Below are positions 34,931-47,378 of a stretch of DNA of 64,000 nt, one piece after another; within the stretch, counting starts at the first letter, position 1, and each line of letters starts with the position of its first letter. Position numbers and translations under genes: made by a program. The notes beneath the pieces are model-generated. The model saw only the letters and a list, made by a program, of their open reading frames with translations. It was not told the origin of the DNA and made no database searches. Source of the DNA: Daedaleopsis sinensis (taxonomy: Eukaryota; Basidiomycota; Agaricomycetes; Polyporales; Polyporaceae); NCBI GenBank assembly GCA_033807695.1, contig CM066306.1, positions 1,054,001 through 1,118,000 of the forward strand. The letters run 5' to 3'.

Positions 34931-37900
34931 ATGTCAACATCACGAGCGCAGTCTGCGTCTCACACCACCGATCGCCCTCCCAAGGTTGCTGGTACCCGAC
35001 TACCGGCGAAGTCGGAGCCGTTAGATCTGCATCCCGCTGATAATCTTGACTCGGACCCAGTACCTGTCCACAGCGAGAACGCGTCCGCTTCGATGGAAGG
35101 GGTAGCTCGGGACGACTTGCACTTCATTGAAGCATCCATCTATGCTCGTACCCGACTCTACAGTTTTGGGGCGCCTCTCTCGTTCAGCAAAATCCCATAT
35201 GAAAATCCTACCTTCGAAGCCACTGATATCTCCCAGTCGACTCACGCTAATGGCGGGCCGTACGCCCTGGATACGGAGACTGGGTCAAACGCCGCCTTCT
35301 TGGATCATGAGCTCGAACTTTTGGAGATGTACCGAGATGTCCAAGCAATTGAGGCTCTCAATTTTCGTTCTCTCATCAAGCGATGCTCCGAATTGACCTC
35401 GCTGCTCAGTCAGGAATGGTCTCGGATGCAACTTCAAAAGGACCGTGAATGGACAAGACAAGCATCGGCCCGTGCGGCCTCCGAGCGGAAAGGCGCATGC
35501 TATGTGGATTCTGGTGAGGTCATAACACCTCATACAATAAGCGGTCACTTATGCGATTTAAGCCCGATACTTTGCAAGGTCGCACTTCTTCTCAAATCCT
35601 CTTGTCACCGTCCATCATGTCACCGCACTTCTCCTCCACATTCTGTACAAAGTTCCCCGTCGTGCCACCAGGATCTTGCTTGTCGCATTACGGCTGCTCG
35701 TTCGCGTCAGCAAAGGTCAACTTCTCGAGACTGACGATACGTTCTTCCTGGAATCCTTGCCCATCGACATCCGCACGATATTGGGGCGCTTCGATCTCGA
35801 TCCCGTCGTCCACGAACATGTGTGTTGTCCAAGTTGCTATGCCATCTATAGTCGTCCTTTCCCAGAACAATGCTCATACAAGACGACTGAGCGGAGCAAA
35901 CCGTGCGGATCTCCTCTTTGGCGCGCGCGCAACATCCGAGGAAGGTTGCTGTCATTTCCTCTCCGCGTGTACCTGTACCAAGACATGAAATTCTGGCTCG
36001 CACGCCTACTCTCCCGTCCCGGATTGGAGGATATCATGGAGTCGATGCTCAAACGCGCTACCGGTCCAGTACCTCCCGTCATGTCGGATATCTGGGACGC
36101 TCCTATCATTCGAGAGCTACGCTCGAGAGATGGTAAACGCTTCATCGACGCACCCCCCGACGAGACTCGTCTAGTTTTTGGGCTTTCCGTCGATGGATTC
36201 AACCCCTTCCAGTCGAAGCAGGCGAAGCAACAAGTGTCGGTCACTGCGATATACCTCTATTGCCTCAACCTTCCCCCCCATCTTCGCTACCTCCCCGAGA
36301 ACATCTTCCTCGTTGGTGTCGTCCCAGGTCCTAGCAAGCCCTCTGTCGACCAATTCAACCATTTTCTCGTCCCTCTTGTTCGTGATCTCTTGGAATTCTG
36401 GGAGCCAGGAGTATTCTACTCTCGCACCGCAAAATATCCCAGCGGCCGCTTGTTCCGTTGTATCCTTGGACCACTTGTTTGTGATTTGCCGGCTGCCAGG
36501 CAAACCTCAGGCTTCGGCGGCTACAAATCCAAGTACTTCTGCAGCGTATGCAAGCTTTTACACGAGAACATGGAGGAGCTCGATATCAGCAAATGGCCGA
36601 AGCGTTCCAACGAAGAGCATCGAGCCAACGCGCAGGCCTGGAAGGACATGCCCACCGTCAAGGGCCGCGAAGACGCTTTCAAGGAGAATAGCATTCGCTG
36701 GTCTGCTCTGCTAGACCTCCCGTACTGGGACCCTGTTTGCTTCACGGTCATAGACTCTATGCATAATCACTACCTTGGCTTGCTCAAGCATCACTGTCGT
36801 GAACTATGGGGTATGAATGCAGACGCTCAAGACGCTGATGACGCCGACTACACTCCGCAGCCACCACAGCAAGATATTGCTACAGCCCTCGACAGACTCT
36901 ATCACGGTACTCCCTCGCAGCTCAAACAGTGCACGCGTCCAGTGTTGCGATACCTAGTATCTATGCTTAGCATCTCGCATAAGAAGACTACTAAGCAATG
37001 CTTGATACAAGCGCTGTTGGAATATGTAGGTTCTCCTTCCACCCGTCGTAAATGTGTGTCACGCAGCTGAGCGAGGTCAATTCTAGCGTCAGAAGGAAGG
37101 TATCAAGATCGAGGGTCGAAGCTCATTGGAGACAAAGGCGTCATCAAGTGCCGACACTGACGGAGACGAGAACGCGAGTCAGCCCCAGCAGACTCTACAA
37201 GATGGCCGTAGCAACAAGAACAACGTTGTCGCTGCGGAAAGAGCGTTCCTGAGCGGGAATGCACTCAGCACGTTGTCAAGCAAGTTTAACCTTGGGGTCT
37301 TTCGCGTGCTATGCGAGCATTACCAGCTGTCGTGCGAGGGTGTCAAGAAAGAACTGATCGCCCGTCTGATCGAATTCGTACGTATACCTGCTCAAATATA
37401 TGTGCTAGCATCGAGCTTGACTTGGACCCCTTACACTGTAGCGGAACAATCACCCGCGTGGCACTTTGGAGCCTCGCGTTCCTGCAGGCGTCGTCGTCGA
37501 GGTTTCTGTCACCCCTGTTCGAAAGACAAAACAGTCGAAGAAACAGCCTTCAGCCGTCACAAGCCAGCATAACGCAGTCAGTTTTCGCATAATTGTATGA
37601 ACGACGACTTGGCCATACAACTGATCACCCTATTCCTTTATCGGCAGAAGGATGTCGAGGCCGTGGATGACGAATCGTCTAGCGAGAATACCGACACGAT
37701 CCTTGGCAAGCATACTCTAAGATACATCCATGAACGAATGCCGCGAACCGAGCTCCCTTCGTGGGTTAACCCTGTCCCCGCCAACGTCGGCAAGAAAGCC
37801 AGAGGAAAGCTCAGCGCTGACCAATGGCACATATTCTGCGTCGTATACTTGCCTATCATACTCATTCGATTGTGGTACAAGAAGGGCGATCGTCACAGGG

Positions 37901-39129
37901 CGATTCTCGACAACTACATGGATCTTGTCACAGAGGTCGTCGTGGGGAGCTTGCTGGATATGTCGCAGGAGGCGATTGATCTCTACAATACCGTTTCTAT
38001 CCGGTATCTACAGGAGATGAAGAGGCTATATCCTGAGACGAACATCACTCCCAATCAGCACAACTCCATACACATCGGCGCCTTCTTCCTTCCTTTATAC
38101 GGCCCATTACACGCCATCCGCACATTCTTTTCAGAACGCATGAACTACCTCCTCCAGGGTTTGAACACCAATATGAAGTTTGGTACGTGATCATGTCCAA
38201 ACGTTTTTGAGAGACCACTAACATGCATGTTGTGTAGGCGAGCTCGAGCCCACGTACCTCAAGCATAGTTGTCGCGCCGCTAATTTGCGTGTGCTATTAG
38301 AAGACGACGCCGTTCGGGTCAATGCCCAAGAGCTGGCTGAAGCTGTACAAGAAGCGGCCGCCGAGGATAGACGAGGCACGCGGCTGCGCGAGTCAAAATT
38401 TCTCGGGATAGGGTCGTCCACCAAGCAAGGAGCGAAGCAAGTCACCTTATCGGATGAGTGTCTACAAGCCTTCATCCAGTTCCTCAACGACGAACGTGGC
38501 CAGCAGGCTTTTGTGGATATACGCGAACGGCGAGACCTGCCAGGCGTCCAGCACCTCACGAATAAAGCTCGCCGTTGTACCCGCCTGTTCCATGGAGGCG
38601 TGACTTTTCGTAGTGCCTCTGACTCGCCCAAGGATAGTAATATCATCTTCGACACCCCGCGAGCTCCATCTTCCCTTCGTGCCGGTCGCATCAAGGAGAT
38701 ATTTGCGTACGCCGTACATGACGTTCTTGGCAAGCGGACAGAATCAACCTACCTCCTAGTTCAGCCTCTCGAAGAACTCTCCAAGGCGGACGCACAGAAG
38801 GACCCTTACAGACAGTTCGGTTTCGTCGGTGGCCGACTCTATTATGCTCGGTACCTGTCACCAGTCGTCATACGCGCAGACCATCTGGTCTCACACTTCG
38901 CGCGAACACCGATGGACTTCAGAGGTATATCTCAGCCTTGTTACCACGCGCTCTCGCTCGATAAGGTGGGTCAGACTGCGATAGTTGTCTTCCTCCACAT
39001 ACTGACCTGCGTATCTAGACCAAGCGCCTGGTGGCCCGTGTTCCTGACCTAGAGGACATGGATCAGTTGGATCTTGGGGAGATAGACGACTTGGACGACA
39101 TGGTCATTGACTTGAGCCTACTTCAGTGA
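34931..39129 (+). CDS. Tnp2-type (CACTA superfamily) transposase
   Basis: The exons include 34931-35513, 35563-37025, 37087-37377, one from about 37442, one from about 37582 to 38186, 38238-38964 and the last ending at 39129. The catalytic part shows VCCPSCYAIYSRPFP (the CCPxCY motif of fungal Tnp2 proteins), GLSVDGFNPF with a likely first Asp, GPLVCDLPAARQTSGF with a second, FCSVCKLLH (zinc knuckle), and VIDSMHNHYLGLLKHH (the DxMHN block). Downstream come LSADQWHIFCVVYLPI and FSERMNYLLQGLNTNMKFGE, typical of the C-terminal domain. It ends in an acidic tail. A 48-bp intron at 35514-35562 restores the frame into the catalytic exon. I see no clear disabling mutation, though the join near 37.5 kb is unresolved. 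Such enzymes mobilise CACTA elements by cut and paste. Confidence 0.9.
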
Positions 39130-39367
39130 TGTTTCGTACTCGACACCGCCACGACCCCTTGAGCTTGTATATATTCCGCAGCCCGCTAGGCTTACACTCA
39201 AGTTCAAGGTCTGACATTTGCTCTCCTCAGCATATGGCCTGATTGAAGTGATATGATGAGCACTGCGTGTTGCATTCTCCATGTGGTTGCTTTATCCATA
39301 ATTACAGCCTCCCCGAATCCGCGCGGCCGTTCGCTCCTCGAACAAAGGACTTTGAGCTGGTGTTTCG

Positions 39368-39374
39368 TATAAAA
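39368..39374 (+). promoter_or_regulatory. TATA box before the 39.5-kb gene
   Basis: TATAAAA, about 97 bp upstream of the ATG at 39471 and 240 bp downstream of the transposase stop. It suggests that the next gene has its own promoter. Confidence 0.55.
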
Positions 39375-39470
39375 GCGTGGGCGTGCAGCGTACCCTTGTA
39401 CACTCTACGAGACCCACAACCTCCTTCGTAACAGCTTCTCATCGATACTGCTGGCCAGAACCGCACCAAG

Positions 39471-41228
39471 ATGCCCGCCCTGCGTCGAAAAGGAACCCTT
39501 GTACTCGTGGATAACAGTGCGGTTCGGTCGCTTCTCGACACCGCCATCCCACGTGGCTCTTCTCAGGTAAGCGCGTTGCCAGCGCTCAGCGCCCAACTCT
39601 TGCCTGGCACCTCCTGGCACTCATGGCACCACATCGCTAGACACCGGCACCTTATTCCAATCGACACAGATTTTCGCTGTTAACTTCGAGGTATGATGTC
39701 TCCCGCTGCCTGTGACTTCTCGGTTGATTGATCTTCGACCACAAAGGCGACATTCCAAAGATGGGACAGGTCCACCGTCTGTGCCAGCGGCACCAGAAAG
39801 TGTCTTCGGTGGGTCTGCTCACCGTTAACACATCTTATGTTCATTGACAATAGCGGCTGCGTATTCATCTCTCAGATCCCCAGCTCAACGTTCTCAAATC
39901 GGGACTCGACCGTTCGTCATGCACTTCACCGACCGTTGTAGACGGGAGCAATCTCGCCAATATCCCCGGAGTAGATGAATCGTTGACTGTTCAGGAGCAA
40001 GGGCACGGTGCGATTCAATCTCTTACTCTGTTACCCCATGTAGCTTCTTAACAAATTGCGTGTTGCTGCGGATGTTGCATCCGTCACAGGTCATACCTCC
40101 AGCGACACACACTCTCATATTCCAAGCTGCTCACTGGTGCCCTATATCCAGTTCTCGGGGACGTCGAAGAGAACCCATGAAATGGCTAGCCCCTCCGGGA
40201 TCCATATGCTGCCCGTCGACAATGTCACTAGGCCCGCCAGTCAGATATACGACCATCTACCCAGGATCACGACTTCAGCGCCACAGACGCTATTCTCTCC
40301 AGACATTGAGACTCCCGCCGTCCCAAAAGATGTTGCGCCCCTTCCCGTAATCCCCGTGGTCGGTGGTCAGTTTGCACCTCCGTCCGAGACGCCCTCGCAC
40401 GTCACGGGAGGTAGACTCCCTAGCCCATCGACGCGAGCGTCCCCTCCTGCTTCAGATCTAAACGGCCCTTGGCCTGCACGGTCTTCGCCTTCCATGGATT
40501 CGGCGTCAGCATCATCTACACGCCAGCCATTTTCATTGTCCCCTCCTGACGCTCTACCGCGCAGTAGCAGATCTCCGCCATCTGAATCGTCCATATTCCC
40601 CGTCTCCTCGAATGCAGCTTCGCCCATAATACTTCGACGATCGCCTTTCCATCGTGACATCGACAGCCCCGCGTTTCCAGTTTCAGGTTCGCCAGGTTTT
40701 CTAGAAGCCGCTCTTCTACCCCCTCCAGCATATGCTCCAGAACGGGCTCACGACCTCCCTGTTGAGGTCTTACCTGCTTTTCCGCTTGCGAGCCCAGTTC
40801 ACCCTTCGGAACATGTCGACTGGGCCGACTATAGGTACTCGAAGGAGATACGGGGGGGGAAGGGGGAAACTATATGGTATAAGTCGTCTGGGCCGCATGA
40901 AGTCCATTACCCTCCTGCCTCTCTTCAAGCCGCTGTAGATGAGATCTACATTCACTGTGACGAACGCACATCCCGTGCTAACATATGGGTCATGGATCCG
41001 TACGGTACCTGGATCTCTGCGAACGCTGGCTTCACGCGGCCGTCCGACCCCACCCGTCGCCTCAACATTCAGCGAAACGGGGACCCTAGCTGGGTTACGC
41101 AAGGATCTTGGACTGCGTTCCGATATCGCGAACGTCGTGATCGCAAGAAACGTACTATGCGCACTGTCGCTACTTTGGTGTGTCGATTCTCCATCAAAGA
41201 TGGTCAGACGCTAATCGCCAACTTCTAG
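39471..41228 (+). CDS. Ser/Pro-rich protein with conserved aromatic C-terminal region
   Basis: The secure part is the long frame from about 40056 to 41228. A Ser/Pro-rich disordered region (SRSPPSESSIFPVSS and similar) leads to a compact C-terminal region with YRYSKEIRGG, HEVHYPPASLQAAVDEI, RRLNIQRNGDPSWVTQGSW and TAFRYRERRDRKKRT. Likely 5' exons begin at ATG 39471 (MPALRRKGTLVLVDNS), then a short exon at about 39669-39689, then one with ATFQRWDRSTVCAS and HLMFIDNSGCVFISQ near 39748-39880. The joins between 39.9 and 40.06 kb are not settled. No catalytic motif is recognised. Its position just after a transposase, on the same strand, suggests a possible element-encoded accessory protein. That is inference. 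Confidence 0.55.
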
Positions 41229-41603
41229 GTTTAATCGATTCGCCTTGCGCCCTGCAGACATCGCTCTTGCATCGTTCCTAAGTTACCGTCCGTCCATGTC
41301 ATACTACTGTACTCATTCTGCTCTGCTAATGGCAATCATTTATAACGTGCGCATTGTGCAGTGCATAGGCGGTATGAATTAATGATATCGCTTCACTCGT
41401 CTTTGACGCGCTAAATATTGGATCTGGTGAACTCCAGGCCACGTTGTGAAGGGTCATACACAACGAGTTTTACATGCGTAGCTAGCACGAGTCTCGACCG
41501 GCCCTCGGCGTTTACACTCATTCTTCCACCCTTTCCATCCTTTATACTCAGTCGCAGCGGGGTTATCTCCACCTACTAACTGCTAGCTTTCGCACTGATA
41601 AAT

Positions 41604-44600
41604 ATGGAAGGACAAGCGCAACATGTGGGTATGTAGACACCCTTCTCGTTGTCGAAGACGGTCGTTCACGACTGGCACAGAAGACGCGCCACTGGTACAG
41701 ACTACTGCCACCGGTAGTTCTCAGGCGGTGGTTGGCAAACCATGTAGGTTGGCTACATCGAAATATGAAACTTGGGGTCTAATTGCTACTTCAGCCTCTT
41801 CTCGTAACCCGGGGAAGCGGAGGATGGAAGAAGAAGCGGCCGAATCGCAGAAGGTTCCCGGAAATCAAGAGGATCACACTACTCGGGTTATCAAATCTAT
41901 CCCAGGCAAGTTCTCTCATATTTACCTTGTGACAGTGTGTCGACCACGCCTGCACAGCCAAAAAGATGAAACCCAAGGCTTCGTCGGACCATCCTCACGA
42001 CTCTTTGAACTCACCTGTCGCTACCGAAGAGCCCTCTGTCGCCACTGATGAGGACTCTATCGCCACCGATGAGGACTCTATCGCTTCGACTCTATCCAAA
42101 AAGACAAACAAAAGCTACCGCCAGCGATTGAAGGAGAGAATGAAAAGCTCTGAACCCCACGACCCGAGTGTTGCTTTAGGTAAAAAGAGACGAATTCATG
42201 GACCGTCGGCTGAAACCCTTCTCGGAAATCTCTGGGCTCTCATGCAGAAGAAAGCGGGCTCAAAGCAGGCTGTGACTCAAGGCGAAGTGATGGATCTGTA
42301 TCGCTCTCATGGTTTTCCCGACGGTGTTGTTGCCGATGCCGATGAAAACATGAGGGATAATACAGGTATGTGGCGTCGAATTTGCTGCGTTTGGTTGACT
42401 CACATGTGTAAAAGAATCCGACTTAGAGTACAATGGACCCAGCAAGATGGTAGAGGATGAAGTCGACGTCGATGCCACGATGGCACTTGATCACCTCGAA
42501 GTAGTTGCTGCGGTTGACTCGGACATCGTTGAGTACGCCGGCGCGGACTCTCGTGTCGCCGGAGCCGAAGTCGAAGCCGAGCTCGAGATGGACGTTGAGC
42601 GCAACTCCGGGGGAAGCGATATGGAAGCAGAACTGGACAAGAATTCGGATGGCCACGCAGCCGATGTGAACAGGCATGTCAATACCGAGGTCGATATCGA
42701 CATGGCGAGGCCCGACCGCCAGAACACGGTAGACGACTTCGCGCGACACGATCCCGAGTTCGAGCAAGGTGAGAAGACTGGTGTGGCAATGTCGAGTGCC
42801 AGTGCTAACCATCCTTGACACGATGACGCAGGTACAGCTACTGAGGATACAGAGATGCCTCAGCAATCGGATCAATCTGAACCTCCTAGTGGTCCTAATG
42901 ACGATAACCGCGTCCCATCGCCGTCCATGCCTACTGGTCAGCATGCTCGCACGGACGACGACGACTTGGACAGCACGAAGCGTCATTTACGCAGTATTTT
43001 CTCGTACAACCCCCCAGCGTCGAGTGAAGAAGACGATTCAAGCTCCGAAGAGTCTGGAGATGGCTTTCAACGGAGCGTTGCCGACGCCTCACCGACCCCG
43101 CTTGCTCATAATAGATCGAAAAGCCCGTATTTGCCCGAAGCTGAGGCGGAACCTGAAGATATTGCTCATCAGGCCGCGTCGGTACCTACGTATGAGATCG
43201 AGTCACGTCAGGATTCTCACCAGTCCGATGATGGGCTTCACTCGTCATCTTCGAACGCTTCCAACCCGCGCAGTGCCGAACGATGTTCCTCCTCCGGCTC
43301 TCCATCGTTTACACGCCTTGTCAAGTCACGATCCAAATCTCAGACTAGTTCTCTGGACAGTGATGAGTCCACGTCTAACCAAATGTCTCCGTCTTCTTCT
43401 CAAAGCTCACATTCCAAGGGACCACCCAAGTATACCGAACAACGTCAGAATCCTCACAATTCCGATGCTGAGCTTCAGTCCTTATCTTCGAACGCTTCTA
43501 CCCCGCGCAATGCCGGACGACGTTCCTCCTCCTCGTTAACACCCGTCAAGCCTAGTTCTCAAGAGGGTAAAAAGTCCACGTCCGACTCGGACAACACGTC
43601 CTCTTCCTCCAAGGATCCGGTACCTTCGCGTTTGCATTCCAAAGGCACAGGCCAGAGACCGGAATCACTCTTCATGCCATCTGAAAGTGATAACGACGAT
43701 AATGAAAACACTACGCCCCTTGGCTCCCCTCCTTCGTCACGCAATCCAACGGAATCTCAGTCTCTTGAACAGACCGATCGTCGATACATGGGCGCGTCGT
43801 CCACCACGTACGACGCAGGCTTGACCGGTGACGTGCAAATGCTTGCCGAGCATCATACCTCAAACAATGGGTCAGAAGATTCTGTTAACGAGGTGGAAGC
43901 TGGATTACTTTTCGTACGTTATCTACCTCATGCGCTCCCTCCGCACTGACAAAAAGCTCGCAGGATCAACCCGATTCCCCTCGATCGGTTCGACAGATGA
44001 CGCCCAGGCAATCGAGTGGTCAGTCGACGCCTACCAATAGACGGTCACCCTCGCAGTCAACTATGCACCGTCTGGGAACGTTCTTTGGCTCCATCGCACA
44101 CCGAACGCTCACTGCAATGAACGGTGTCTCCGGTCAGCCTGCGCCGGTGACTTCTACTGCATCGACCACGGGTGTACTCGTCAACGATATGGCGGATACA
44201 ACGTCTGCGTCGAGTCGGCCAGCGTCGTCGCAACTGGCAGGCTGGGATGGCTCTCAACCCCTCCTTCCTTTTCCTGAATCTGCTGATATGATGGATGTCT
44301 CAAGTGACAACGACTCGGAACACCGGGGGCAAGCTCTCAGGACTGGCGGCGGTGCTGTCAGACCTAGTCGGGGCACACAGCGTAAGTTGACGGAGAAAGA
44401 ACACTCACCTCATAATCCAGTGGCTGCAGGGCCCAGCGCCGCCGCCAGGAGTGCGAAGAAAGGCAAGGAGAAGGAGAAGGTTGTGTCAAGCTCGGCGACA
44501 CCTGTTACATCCGATAGGACCTCTAAACGCCTTCGCTTTGCACCGCCCGCGAACGACAACGAGCTCAACGCATCCTCATCACCTCACAAGAAGGAGAAGA

Positions 44601-46214
44601 CGAAGGGAAAAGAGGTTGCGAAGGACCCTCAATCCCCCGATCCGAAACGTGCATCGCGTTGGGCGGACAGAGAGAATGCTGCGTCTCCGTCATCCATTCC
44701 TCATCTTCAAAAGCCAGCTACAACGTCGAGATCTTCGAGGGCCTCAGGCTCAGCTGCTCCGTCGGATGGAGGTGTCGGGAACGTCGACGCTGCTGACGAG
44801 AGAGATTCTGCGTCTGCGCCCAACGATGATGGCGGCAACATCGGAGATGTCGGGAACGTCCTGGTAAGTCTTTCGGCCGATCATTCATCCATAGAAACGC
44901 CAATCTGATCTGTATTCAGGCCGTTATCCCTGCGACGAAGCACGATGTAGCTCGTCTCACAGCAGCTGTCGAAGGCTTGTCCACCGAAGTTCGAAACATA
45001 ACTAGCCATCTTGCTGGATCGAATCAGGCCTCGTCTGCTCGTCAGCGCAACCAGGCACAGCAGTCCTCTGCTCAGGCCGAAGAAGATTACGAGGGGGACG
45101 ACGAGGAAGAACCTCTAAAACTCACGAAACCTGTGAAACATCGCAGTCCAGAGGAGTTGCAGCTCGCGGTCAGTACTCTCACTTGTACCTGCTCTATGTC
45201 GTCTTGAATATCCTGTGCAGGCCGATGTTCAGGCCTACGCGCTTGTGATGCTGGGCAGAAAAGACAAGAACTCACCTTTCCGCGAGGAGACAGTAGCTAC
45301 GCCAGCACGCGTCCGAAATTTCGACGCTGACGAAGGCCCGTGCTGCGAAGCCAAGACCTTCTGCCTCGATTTTGCTGGCACACCTGCATCACCGTTCAAC
45401 GCTTCTGCAACCAAGGTCTTCGTCAATGACTTTATCGCGAAACGCGCAGGCGCCTGCAAAAGTCGTGTGCAGATCACGAAGATGTTCCGAGCTCATTTCA
45501 AGACCCTGCAGCGGCACTACAAGACAATGAAGGATGCTTCTACACGGACCACTACGTCGAGAGCAGCGAAGAAGAAAATTGCAAAGGAGCGGAATCGTCG
45601 TTATCAGGGGAAATACGCAGTGGGTTCTCATTTGGCTCAACTCCCTCAGGGCGAAACGGGAAATCTCATTGCAAGTACAGCTTTTCCACCGTCGTCTTCG
45701 CATTGCCAAACGTTTCACGTCCACTAAGATACACGTCAAAATTCTTCAGCGCCTGGGAGTTGACGGCATGAGTTCGGATGAGGAGGATAACGAGGGCCCA
45801 TTCGTCCGATATCGGGTGTTCAAGAAGACGTGGAGACATGCTCAAGTCACAGAACTCCTACGCATTCTCGACGCTTTGTATCGCATGTGGAGACGAGAGT
45901 CTGGGCAAGCTCCTAAACGTGGCTCTATGCAACGTCGCCGATACCTCGTCGACGAAGAGGGCAATGACCGCCGGGCTGTGCCGCGACTTCCGAAGAACGC
46001 TTACGATCCCACTTGGCTAGCCCAATTGACACCAACAGAGTTGGACGATGTTTCTCCCTGTAGAAAGGAGAAATATGACTTTAGTCATGATCGCGGTCTC
46101 AAGAGGTATGCTTTTTCCAGTCGATATTCACCAGTGTACACTCAGGCTCATGTGTTTATACAGGTCAATTGCAAAGTATCGGGAGGAGGTTATTGACGGC
46201 GTGACTTACGTGTG
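41604..46214 (+). CDS. Very large low-complexity protein with conserved C-terminal half
   Basis: Many exons in one frame series from an uncertain start near 41604 to a stop at 46214. The N-terminal two thirds are Ser/Asp/Glu-rich and probably disordered, with small repeats (ATDEDSI twice; two copies of an SSNASxPRxA segment 240 bp apart near 43.2 and 43.45 kb) and Lys-rich patches (KKGKEKEKVV, HKKEKTKGKEV). The conserved part begins at HRSPEELQLA joined to ADVQAYALVMLGR, then FCLDFAGTPASPFN, RRLRIAKRF, RLGVDGMSSDEED, RVFKKTWRHAQVTELLRILD and PRLPKNAYDPTWLAQLTP. I recall this GVDGMSSDE family as widespread and multi-copy in Agaricomycetes, with no known function. One intron (about 41.90-41.95 kb) uses a GCAAGT donor. 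It may be transposon-associated. The first exons are uncertain. Confidence 0.6.
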
Positions 46215-46398
46215 AATCACTTGTACTTACGATGTGGGTTGTGGGATTTTTGTTTCGGAATGGCACTGTGAGCTTGCTGATGAGCTGCGCGACATTCATT
46301 GCTTGATTCAACAGTACGAGAAAAGGCGAGAAGACGGCGTGATACAAGTAACGATACAGCGGTTCTATGTGACAGTGAGAGGACATACTGGCGAGTTT

Positions 46399-47378
46399 CT
46401 AGATGAAGCGAGGGAAGTCGATGTTGTGTACGTCTTCCGACCTCGTTGACGAAGCGCGGGTAGGAACAGTGAAACGTACGTCCTTATGCCCCGGGCGCCG
46501 CAAGACGCATATCATCCCGTCCTGGAGCACAAACTTCTCCTCACCGGGAACGATGTCCTTCTGAGCTATGCCCCACGAACGCTCAAGAGAAATGACTCGG
46601 GTGCTGGGGGTGCCATGGAACCCACCCGATGCGGTCAACAGTTCGAATTTGAAGGGCGAGTTCTCCGGCTGGCCTGTGCGCGTGTTGACGAAGTCCAAAC
46701 AGTACTCCTGCTTCAACGGGCATCCTGGGAAGAGGCGAAGAGAGTATGGCGATCGGGGAATAGGGCGGACGAAGACGTCGGGGTCATTCGGCAAAGGTTT
46801 GACCTGAGGTAGAATCACGTTAGAAAGAACCAGGGTCAAGAGGACGGGTAGGACGTACGCCTGTGATTTGCCCTCGGTAGTCCAACATCCACGTAGACCA
46901 CGCAAAAGATTCCTGTACGTTGCCGTCGACTGCGAGTTGTACCGCGAGCTCCCCATCCAACCAGGCTTCAATCTCGGACTCGGGTCCGTTGTACATGCAC
47001 GATGAAAGAGTCATGATGTCGAAGTCGTTTCGCGGCGTGAACCGAGGATACTTCCGCCGGATGAATCGCATAGCTACTTCGCGAAGGGTGGAGGTTGCGC
47101 GAGGTGCAGAGGAAGATGCCCGGGGCGTAGAGAAGGATGCTCGAGGTGTAGATGTAGCTCGAGGTTTGGACGAGGACGAGGTTGGTGTTGACGAAGTGGA
47201 CGACGAAGATAGGTTGGATACGGAGGAGCGGGGGTGAGACCGTCTAGCACTCTTGTACTTGTCGTATGGTTGCTGTCCGAGACGATTGCCCTACATCGAG
47301 CTGCTCGTTAGTATTAAGTAGACGGATGCAGAGGCGGTGCGCTACCTTAGACGATGAGCGATGACACAATGAGGACAT
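46399..47378 (-). CDS. Gene B: PRND-motif family protein (copy 2)
   Basis: Exons 47378-47346, 47290-46859 and 46803-46399 correspond to copy 1 at +36,127. The 289-aa product differs from copy 1 by Asn for Lys in the segment DFVNTRTG and by the last residue (Ile for Thr). The final codon and most of the stop come from flanking DNA in both copies, yet both end in TAG at the same place. Both reading frames are intact, which fits a recent duplication of a functional gene or continuing selection. Confidence 0.8.
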
